Positions 41,393 through 47,954 of a DNA stretch of 64,000 nucleotides are shown here, in pieces. Numbering within the stretch: position 1 is the first letter of the stretch; every line of letters begins with the position of its first letter. The stretch is from CAZFHA01 sp964518595 (GTDB lineage: Bacteria; Bacillota; Clostridia; Saccharofermentanales; Saccharofermentanaceae). The position numbers and the translations under genes were made by a program. The stretch lies in assembly GCA_964518595.1 (NCBI GenBank), contig CAZFHA010000001.1, positions 62,001 through 126,000 of the forward strand, read 5' to 3'. Under the pieces are notes generated by a model that did not search any database, was not told the DNA's origin, and was given only the letters and a program-made list of their open reading frames with translations.

Positions 41393-42250
41393 TTAGGCCT
41401 CCACCGGGGGCAAAGCCGTCGCTCTGTCGGAATAAATTTTTATGTCCCCATGACTCTGCAAAAGTGTGACCGGGTAGTCCAAGGTTTCTGCTCCCAAGAG
41501 TGCCACCCGTAGCACATAGCGCTGCCAAGCTCCGCCCTCACAATAGAGCCGTATTTTAGGGGCGGAAAGGATATCCTTCATACCCACGGTGATAGCCATG
41601 AAAGGAAAATCACCGTAGAAACCGCCATTTCCACGAATACTGTTAAGTACAATGGTTTCCGGCAGTAAAGGTACAACTCGTGTTAAAGAATTTTTAAACT
41701 CGGTCAAGCTAACTCGCCCCAAATTACGATTAGGAGGTTCGTTGAAAGCCACATGACCGTGACTACCAATCCCGCCAAAACAAGCATCCAGTCCCCCCAA
41801 ATCTTTTATAGCTTTGCTATAGCCATCAATATCCAGAGGGTCGGGACAAAAGAGTTGCTCCAAATTGGGTCTTAACTCTTCATGAATATGAGCTAAAACC
41901 TCCCGCTGAAAATACCCCCGAAAGCTTAGGGGATCAGATTCCGCCACCATGCGCCCCTGCCAGTCCAAATATTCATCCATCAGAAAAATATAGGTATTTT
42001 TTAGGGATATGCCTTGGTTGTTAATCATTTCAACCAAATATGGGTATTGCCCCTTGGGACCTACCGGAAGAATCAGTTTTGTCTTTTCTTTTTTCTGGTT
42101 CTTCTCTTTAATAATGTCCAAGATATCTTGAGCAAAGCGTTGGTATAAGGCTATAGGCTCCTGACAGATTTCATAAGGAACTAATGCCCATGTCGAAAGC
42201 TCTTCCGGGGAAGAGGTAAGCTGATCTCGAGTTAATAGTTTCTGACTCAT
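41393..42250 (-). CDS. NagB-like isomerase/deaminase with altered active site
   Basis: 285 aa of the glucosamine-6-phosphate deaminase/6-phosphogluconolactonase fold: FLMDEYLDW with the catalytic Asp92, GIGSHGHVAFNEP (160-172) with His166 and Glu171. Compared with NagB, the catalytic Asp141 position is His164, and the substrate-phosphate loop, normally GGTP after LPT, reads LPVGPKGQYPY (61-71); the distal Lys region is also changed. It therefore probably does not deaminate glucosamine-6-phosphate. Inside an SQ cluster, a C6-sulfonated or unphosphorylated sugar is a natural alternative substrate. AAGGAGG precedes the ATG; tightly linked to permease and amidohydrolase genes. Confidence 0.75.
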   Translation of the reverse strand: MSQKLLTRDQLTSSPEELSTWALVPYEICQEPIALYQRFAQDILDIIKEKNQKKEKTKLILPVGPKGQYPYLVEMINNQGISLKNTYIFLMDEYLDWQGRMVAESDPLSFRGYFQREVLAHIHEELRPNLEQLFCPDPLDIDGYSKAIKDLGGLDACFGGIGSHGHVAFNEPPNRNLGRVSLTEFKNSLTRVVPLLPETIVLNSIRGNGGFYGDFPFMAITVGMKDILSAPKIRLYCEGGAWQRYVLRVALLGAETLDYPVTLLQSHGDIKIYSDRATALPPVEA

Positions 42251-42264
42251 CTTAAGCCTCCTTC

Positions 42265-43146
42265 TTAGCCCTTCACGGCACCACTAGTAAGCCCAGAAAT
42301 AATTTGATTCTGAAAAACCACATAGGCCACAATACTGGGAACAATACTAATGATGATAGCTGCATACATAGAAACAAAATCGGTAGAAAACTGATTAGTA
42401 AAGTAACGAATCCCCACCTGAATGGTGCGAATTTTTTCGGAAGAGGTTAACAAATTAGCGTAGACAAACTCATTCCAGCAGGTGAGAAATTGAAAAGTAG
42501 CCGCCGTCACAATCCCGGTTCTGGAAAGGGGAAAGATAATATGGCGAAAGCGACCGATAAATCCAGCCCCGTCCATCCAAGCGGATTCCTCCAGCTCTTT
42601 TGGTACCGACTTCATAAAGCCCACCATGATAAAAGTAGAAATAGGAATACCAATAGCGGTATAGACCAATATCAAGCCAACAAGCTTATTATTTAGCCCC
42701 ACGGCGCTAATCATCTTAAAATAAGGCAGCATTAGGGCATTTAGCGGAACGAGTATCCCGGCAGACAGCCCTACCTGAATCACCCGATTGCCGGAAAAGG
42801 CAAAGCGGGAAATAGCATAGGCGGCCATCGCGGCCAAAATAACATTTAAGGTAGTGGCTACCAAAGCGATAAATACGCTATTTAGCAACATTCGCCCCAA
42901 TCCCGCCGCCGCAAAGGCATTTTTATAATTCACAAATTGGAAGCTTTCCGGCAGAGAAAAAGGGTTCGCAACCAATTCCTGATTGGTTTTTAATGAGGAT
43001 AAAAATAGCCAAACCATAGGGAGTAATGCGTAGAGAGCCAGAAAAATTAGAAAAGCCCAAACTAAAACTTTAAAAATTATTCCCAGAGCCTTTTTGCTTC
43101 CGGCAGGCTTTTGCAGTGGTAAGACTGAAGAATTTGCAGATTTCAT
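42265..43146 (-). CDS. ABC sugar permease (MalG-type)
   Basis: 293 aa, six helices, EAA loop EESAWMDGAGFIGRFRHIIFPLSRT and family C-terminus IISGLTSGAVKG. Likely one half of the channel importing SQ or its glycosides. 12 bases after the MalF-type partner; AAAGGAGG precedes the ATG. No ATPase gene nearby, so a shared MsmX/UgpC-type ATPase from elsewhere is expected. Confidence 0.87.
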   Translation of the reverse strand: MKSANSSVLPLQKPAGSKKALGIIFKVLVWAFLIFLALYALLPMVWLFLSSLKTNQELVANPFSLPESFQFVNYKNAFAAAGLGRMLLNSVFIALVATTLNVILAAMAAYAISRFAFSGNRVIQVGLSAGILVPLNALMLPYFKMISAVGLNNKLVGLILVYTAIGIPISTFIMVGFMKSVPKELEESAWMDGAGFIGRFRHIIFPLSRTGIVTAATFQFLTCWNEFVYANLLTSSEKIRTIQVGIRYFTNQFSTDFVSMYAAIIISIVPSIVAYVVFQNQIISGLTSGAVKG

Positions 43147-43158
43147 AGCCAGCCTCCT

Positions 43159-44013
43159 TTACTTATTTTCGCGGCCGGCAGTTAGCCTAAGCCCAACTAT
43201 GACAATAACACCCAGAATGATAAGCAAAATTGCCGCAGCACTGGAGGTATTGTACTCGAACTTTTGCATCTCATTATAGAGATACAAAACCATCACCATA
43301 GTACGGTTAGCCGGACCGCCATTGGTCAAGAGGTAGACTTGCTCGAATTGACGCAGTCCGAAAATAGCCGCTAAGGTCATACACATCACAAGAGACTCTC
43401 GAATCAAGGGGATAGTAACTCGAAAGGCTGTACGTAATTTGCCCGCCCCATCAATGGCAGCCGCCTCAAAAATATCCTCAGGAATACTTTGGATATCCGC
43501 CAGCATAATTACCATATAGTAGCCCACATAAAAGACCCAGTAGATTAATATGGAAGCAAAGGCTGTCTCCAGAGTACCTAACCAGTTACGGGTAAGGGAC
43601 TCAAGCCCCACGGAACGTAGGATTCCATTAAGCAGGCCATATTCAGCATTGTAAACCGCCGCCCACATGGTTGCTAAGGCCACGCCGGAAATTACTTGAG
43701 GCAAGAAATAGACCGTTCGGAAAAATTTCCACCCCCGCATTTTGTATGATAAAAGAATAGCAACAAACATGGCTAAAGGAACTTGAATCAAGCTGGCTGT
43801 AAGAGCCCAGACAATATTATTGCCAATGGCCCGCTGAAAAATAGGGTCCCCAAGAACTTTGGCATAGTTAGCCAGTCCAGAAAACTCTCCGGCTTTGGTG
43901 AAACTATTGGCACTCAGGTCAATAATTGGATAGATGAAAAAGGCGGCAAATAGGAAAATTGTAGGAAAAAGAAAGAGTATAATGCCGGCTCTTGTTTTAC
44001 CGGTAACCTTCAC
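43159..44013 (-). CDS. ABC sugar permease (MalF-type)
   Basis: 284 aa, six helices, EAA loop FEAAAIDGAGKLRTAFRVTIPLIRE, and the MalF-type motif LTNGGPANRTMVMVLYLY. The GTG at 44013, with AGGAGGG six bases upstream, is a better start than the TTG six codons before, which lies ahead of the ribosome site. Partner of the adjacent MalG-type permease and of the binding lipoprotein upstream. Confidence 0.87.
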   Translation of the reverse strand: MKVTGKTRAGIILFLFPTIFLFAAFFIYPIIDLSANSFTKAGEFSGLANYAKVLGDPIFQRAIGNNIVWALTASLIQVPLAMFVAILLSYKMRGWKFFRTVYFLPQVISGVALATMWAAVYNAEYGLLNGILRSVGLESLTRNWLGTLETAFASILIYWVFYVGYYMVIMLADIQSIPEDIFEAAAIDGAGKLRTAFRVTIPLIRESLVMCMTLAAIFGLRQFEQVYLLTNGGPANRTMVMVLYLYNEMQKFEYNTSSAAAILLIILGVIVIVGLRLTAGRENK

Positions 44014-44136
44014 GTGCATCCCTCCTAACAAAATTGAATTTTGTCAGGTTTTCTTTTTGAGGCAATCACCAAGAAAACCTGTGGCCAATTCACTATCATT
44101 TCCATAGAAGCAAAGAACTTCTACAGTAAAACTACC

Positions 44137-45417
44137 TTATCTAAGAGCGTTGAGAGCATCCACAAATTGCTGAGGGGTATACTCCCCTAACACTAAGGAA
44201 CCTAATGCGCCGGGGAAAGCTTGAACCACTGCTGGAGGAGAACTGGCTTGAAAATGAGTAACCAAATAGGGCGCCTCATCAACTAAGGTAACAATCTCAC
44301 TTCTGATTCTTTCTTTATTGGCGGAATCTGCCTTGACAAAAAACAGCGCACCGGAAGCATCAGCCATTTTGGTCACATTTTCAGGCTTGGTCATAAATTT
44401 AATAAACTCAATAGCCGCCTGTTCTTTCGCCGCATCACCGGATTTGCCCACCGCTAAGTAGGCTTGCACCGCACCAATCATGTACCCAGCTTCACCTTTT
44501 CCCCCGGTTACAGTGGGGCCGGTAGCCACATTAACATTCTCATAAAGACCATCAGCTCCTTCTTTTTCCAGACGTGGGATATACCAAGGGCCATTCATAA
44601 AAATGGCTGTTTCATTTTTTAGAAAATGTCCACCTGAAACTGCTGCACCTGCGCCTACCGCATCCGTAGTAGTATTATCACCATACATTTTTAAAAGGGC
44701 CTCTGCTGCCTTTACCCAAGCCGGATCATCGGGGTTTTGCATAATATCCTTGCCACCATAGGCAACTAAAAGTTGAGAAAACCAGAGCATGGAGGTATAA
44801 GCATTTTCTCCGGTCATTTGTGAAAAGGGCTTAATACCTTTAGCTTTTAAATCCTCCGCGCACTGCATAAGTTCTTCTAAAGTTTTAGGAAATTCCTTCC
44901 ACCCTGCATCGGCCAGTAGTTTTTTGTTATACATAACAGGAGTAACAGCCATTTCATAGGGTACAGCCAGTAGCGCTCCGTCAAAGGTACCTCGCTCCAA
45001 GGCACCCTCCTGAAAATCTTTTTTCCAGGTGTCGTCCATAGCCGTTGTCAAATCCAAAACCTTACCACTCTTTAAAATAATTTCTACATCCGTATCCACC
45101 GTAAAAATATCCGGCGCAGTTCCGGCCACTAAGCTGGTTCTAACCTTGTCTCGGTAGGCTTGATAATCGGAAGACTCTTCAATCACCACTTCAATACTGT
45201 CCTTATGACTCTCATTGAACTCCTTAACTAAAGCCGCCACCGTAGAGGCTTTAGAGTCAGTTCCCACCCATATACAGGGCCAAGTCAGGGTAACCTTCTT
45301 GCCTGTATTGGCACCAGCCACGCTATTACCGGAGGCTCCCGTACTGTCTCCACCGCAAGCAGTAGCAATACCGGAGAGTAGGATAAGGCTTAGAAATACG
45401 GATACGATTTTTTTCAT
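44137..45417 (-). CDS. ABC sugar-binding lipoprotein, candidate SQ/SQ-glycoside receptor
   Basis: 426 aa. Signal peptide with lipobox-like ATAC (Cys near 21), Gly/Ser/Asn linker, then a family 1 binding fold (VALVKEFNESHKDSIEVVIEESSDYQAYRDKVRTSLVAGTAPDIF, VPYEMAVTPVMYNKKLLADAGWKEFPKTLEEL). It would capture the substrate outside the membrane for the two permeases. A receptor for SQ-glycerol should show Arg/Trp/Gln contacts to the sulfonate, which cannot be judged by eye. GAAAGGAG precedes the ATG. A 106-base gap to the first permease holds no recognisable terminator. Confidence 0.87.
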   Translation of the reverse strand: MKKIVSVFLSLILLSGIATACGGDSTGASGNSVAGANTGKKVTLTWPCIWVGTDSKASTVAALVKEFNESHKDSIEVVIEESSDYQAYRDKVRTSLVAGTAPDIFTVDTDVEIILKSGKVLDLTTAMDDTWKKDFQEGALERGTFDGALLAVPYEMAVTPVMYNKKLLADAGWKEFPKTLEELMQCAEDLKAKGIKPFSQMTGENAYTSMLWFSQLLVAYGGKDIMQNPDDPAWVKAAEALLKMYGDNTTTDAVGAGAAVSGGHFLKNETAIFMNGPWYIPRLEKEGADGLYENVNVATGPTVTGGKGEAGYMIGAVQAYLAVGKSGDAAKEQAAIEFIKFMTKPENVTKMADASGALFFVKADSANKERIRSEIVTLVDEAPYLVTHFQASSPPAVVQAFPGALGSLVLGEYTPQQFVDALNALR

Positions 45418-45509
45418 AAAAAACTCCTTTCTGATTAAGCCAAAAAATAGTAAATGCCTTTGTTATGACGCTACTCATGATTTTGTAAAATGCAGTGAAT
45501 CCCTCCTTT

Positions 45510-46451
45510 TTATGCTCTTTCCCCTTGTTCCTTTGCCCTAGATAACAAAACTTCGTCTCCCCGCTTTTTTTCATGGCTCACAATCATAGCCGCAGCCGCA
45601 AGAATTACCAGAACAGTCCCTAAAAGCTGACTGATACCAGGTATCTTGTCCTTGAAAAAAAGATCAAAGAGTAGGGTGAAAACCGGAATAAGAAGCAGAA
45701 TAGCTTTTACCAGCCAGACCGGAAGCTCACTAAGACTTTTATAGTAAAAAATATAAATAAAGAACTGTCCCATACCGGCCAGTAGTACCCAGGTTAAAAG
45801 TCCGGGATCACTACTCAAACGTAAAGCTCCATTTAAAGTAGATCCCAGTAAAGAAATTAAGAAAAACACGATCATAGTCACAAAGTTATTGTAGTAGGCA
45901 ATCACCAGATTGGAAATTTTCGGTGCTTTGTTAGCCTGCACACGCTTAATCACAAAAGCATTACAGGAAACAAAGAAAGCCGATAAGACAAAAAACAAAT
46001 CGGTGACCTTAAAGTCTAAATCAAAGGGATTTATTCCTAAGACCATAGCTACCCCTACAAGAAGCAGGCCGGTTAAAAGCCAATCAAACCAGCCAAAGCG
46101 TTCCTTTAAGATAAAAATTGACATAAGGTTAACCATCAAAATATCGGTTTTCAGCAAAATGGTTCCCACAGAAGCTGAACCCATTTGAAAGCCTAAAAAA
46201 GAGGTAATGTCTAAGCTAAAACCAAAGATACCAATAAGTAGTAGTAGGGGCAAAGCCCCTTGAACCCGAAATAGGCTCTTCATCTCCTTACGTGCCACCA
46301 TCACAATGGTGAGCAATACGAAAGTAATGCTTCTTACCAGTACACCGGTAGTAAAAGGATTCATAGCATAATCGTGATTAATTTGACTCACCGAGACATA
46401 GAAAACTGACCAAATAAAAGCCAGCGAAAAAACCGTCAGGTAACGTCTCAT
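45510..46451 (-). CDS. EamA/DMT-family permease, candidate sulfonate exporter
   Basis: 313 aa, about ten hydrophobic segments in two EamA repeats (about 1-140 and 150-295): TTGVLVRSITFVLLTIVM in the first, LAGMGQFFIYIFYYKSLSELP in the second. Members export metabolites. SQ fermentation leaves a sulfonate (isethionate in the sulfo-transketolase route) that must leave the cell, so export is the likely role here, though nothing in the sequence fixes substrate. GGAGGGC precedes the ATG. An AT-rich inverted repeat lies just upstream. Confidence 0.78.
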   Translation of the reverse strand: MRRYLTVFSLAFIWSVFYVSVSQINHDYAMNPFTTGVLVRSITFVLLTIVMVARKEMKSLFRVQGALPLLLLIGIFGFSLDITSFLGFQMGSASVGTILLKTDILMVNLMSIFILKERFGWFDWLLTGLLLVGVAMVLGINPFDLDFKVTDLFFVLSAFFVSCNAFVIKRVQANKAPKISNLVIAYYNNFVTMIVFFLISLLGSTLNGALRLSSDPGLLTWVLLAGMGQFFIYIFYYKSLSELPVWLVKAILLLIPVFTLLFDLFFKDKIPGISQLLGTVLVILAAAAMIVSHEKKRGDEVLLSRAKEQGERA

Positions 46452-46463
46452 TATGCCCTCCTA

Positions 46464-46492
46464 ATTAATTAATTAACTTGATTAATTAATTG
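46464..46492. promoter_or_regulatory. AT-rich inverted repeat upstream of the EamA gene
   Basis: TTAATTAATTAA and TTAATTAATT arms surround a short centre 13 bases before the EamA start. It could be an operator for the ROK or AraC-type regulator of the cluster, but low complexity makes chance occurrence possible. Confidence 0.35.
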
Positions 46493-46563
46493 TCTAATAA
46501 AAAATGGCTTGCACCACGACTCACATTATAGGCTCTGCCTTTCTTTGGGGTAAAGGGACATTC

Positions 46564-47634
46564 TTATCCAATTGTTTGTATGATTTTACTATCAAATCGG
46601 ATTTTATTCTTTTCTTTTTGTTTAGATATACCTGTATAACTGCCTTGTCGCCGGTATTCTGTAGGGGTTAGGCTGATAAACTTTTTGAAAGTTCGGATAA
46701 AATAACTGGGGTCCTCCCAACCTACCTCCTGAGAAATAGCCGCAATCGGCAAATTACTATTTTCCAGTAAATTACAGGCCCGCTCGACCCGACACCGATT
46801 AATATACTCCGGCAGATGACAGCCGGTCGCCTCATTAAAGAGCTTACTGAAATAGCTGGTACTTACGCTGCAAAGTTTACCCATATCCCGTAAAGTAATC
46901 CCTTCAAAATAGTGTTTCTGAATATAATCAAGGGCAGGCTGAACCAGCGCGGCTGCTTCTGATTTTGACCAGTGTTCTTTAGTTTTTGAACCGGCATCTT
47001 CAGGCAAAACTGCTGCCGGAAGTTGAATCGAGCAACAGGGGCTGTCCTCCATCCTCTTTGATTTATTCTTGGCAGCAGGTGCTTCCGGCTGAACCTGTCG
47101 GGTGTTCTTTAAGGCCGATTCCGTAAGTAAGTATGTAATCATCTGCCGAATCATCTCTGAAAATTGATAAATCTTCTCCAGCTCCAGACGGGGAAGAGCT
47201 TGACTTTGATCAGCCAATAAACGAGCGGGGATCTCATAAGGGAGTCGCCCCAAGATATATTCCGGTTTCTTCTGTGCCTCTGCCTCTATCAATCTAACCT
47301 GACCGAGTACCACAGTACCTAATAAAAGACCGGAAACAATAATCGGAATAGCCACTTCAACTAGACCGGCATGGCAATAATAGACCAAGGGCTTTTGTTG
47401 CCTGGCAGCTTCCAGTCCCCCATGGGCCATAGAGCGTTGACATAATTCTCCGCAATCTGTCTCTGTTTGTAGCTGACGGCAGAAACTGCTGCAACCGCTA
47501 TGTTCCGTAATAGGAGTACCGTAGCTGTTAACTACCACTATAGCCATTTCCGTGGCTACAGATATGGCTGCTTGTAAATTCGTAAAAGCCTTATTGTTGA
47601 CGATTCCATGTAAATCCAACCCTGACAAAGACAT
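46564..47634 (-). CDS. AraC-family regulator with PocR sensory domain
   Basis: 356 aa. An N-terminal PocR domain (about 10-170) carries the cysteine-rich pattern CSSFCRQL...CGELCQRS...YYCHAGLVEVAIPI, as in regulators of propanediol and other anaerobic catabolic loci. The C-terminal AraC domain (about 245-345: TLRDMGKLCSVSTSYFSKLF and VGWEDPSYFIRTFKKF) binds DNA. ATG at 47634 chosen: AGGAGG ends five bases before it; the GTG two codons upstream overlaps that site. It lies at the promoter-proximal end of the SQ cluster and is the best candidate activator. Confidence 0.88.
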   Translation of the reverse strand: MSLSGLDLHGIVNNKAFTNLQAAISVATEMAIVVVNSYGTPITEHSGCSSFCRQLQTETDCGELCQRSMAHGGLEAARQQKPLVYYCHAGLVEVAIPIIVSGLLLGTVVLGQVRLIEAEAQKKPEYILGRLPYEIPARLLADQSQALPRLELEKIYQFSEMIRQMITYLLTESALKNTRQVQPEAPAAKNKSKRMEDSPCCSIQLPAAVLPEDAGSKTKEHWSKSEAAALVQPALDYIQKHYFEGITLRDMGKLCSVSTSYFSKLFNEATGCHLPEYINRCRVERACNLLENSNLPIAAISQEVGWEDPSYFIRTFKKFISLTPTEYRRQGSYTGISKQKEKNKIRFDSKIIQTIG

Positions 47635-47889
47635 AGGCACCTCCTGTTTTGCCTTCCCACAAAGCCGATAACCAGTATCTAATCAATAACCATAGTTGAA
47701 ATTGTATTATAAAGCCCTTTAAATTTACACAATTCATAGATAAATGTCATCATTTTTCTTTAAATTAACCAAAAATTATTTAAACTGCCCGGATGGGTAG
47801 CCGAATCTGAGAGAACTTAAATTTTTATGAAGCTGAAAAACTGACCATGCCACAACATACATCTCTTGGGCTAGGTGAAACGAATAAAA
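47635..47889. other. Intergenic region between clpC and the AraC-PocR gene
   Basis: About 250 bases of AT-rich DNA with no supported gene. It must hold the promoter for the PocR-AraC gene, but no clear box pair was chosen. Confidence 0.45.
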
Positions 47890-47922
47890 AGGGTAGTCAC
47901 AGTGTCTCGCTGCAACTACCCT
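47890..47922 (-). terminator. Rho-independent terminator of the clpC operon
   Basis: AGGGTAGT and ACTACCCT arms form a stem; on the minus strand it is followed by TTTTTATT. It lies 32 bases after the clpC stop. Confidence 0.88.
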
Positions 47923-47954
47923 ATACCTAAGCAAATTTATCCCTTGATTATGGC

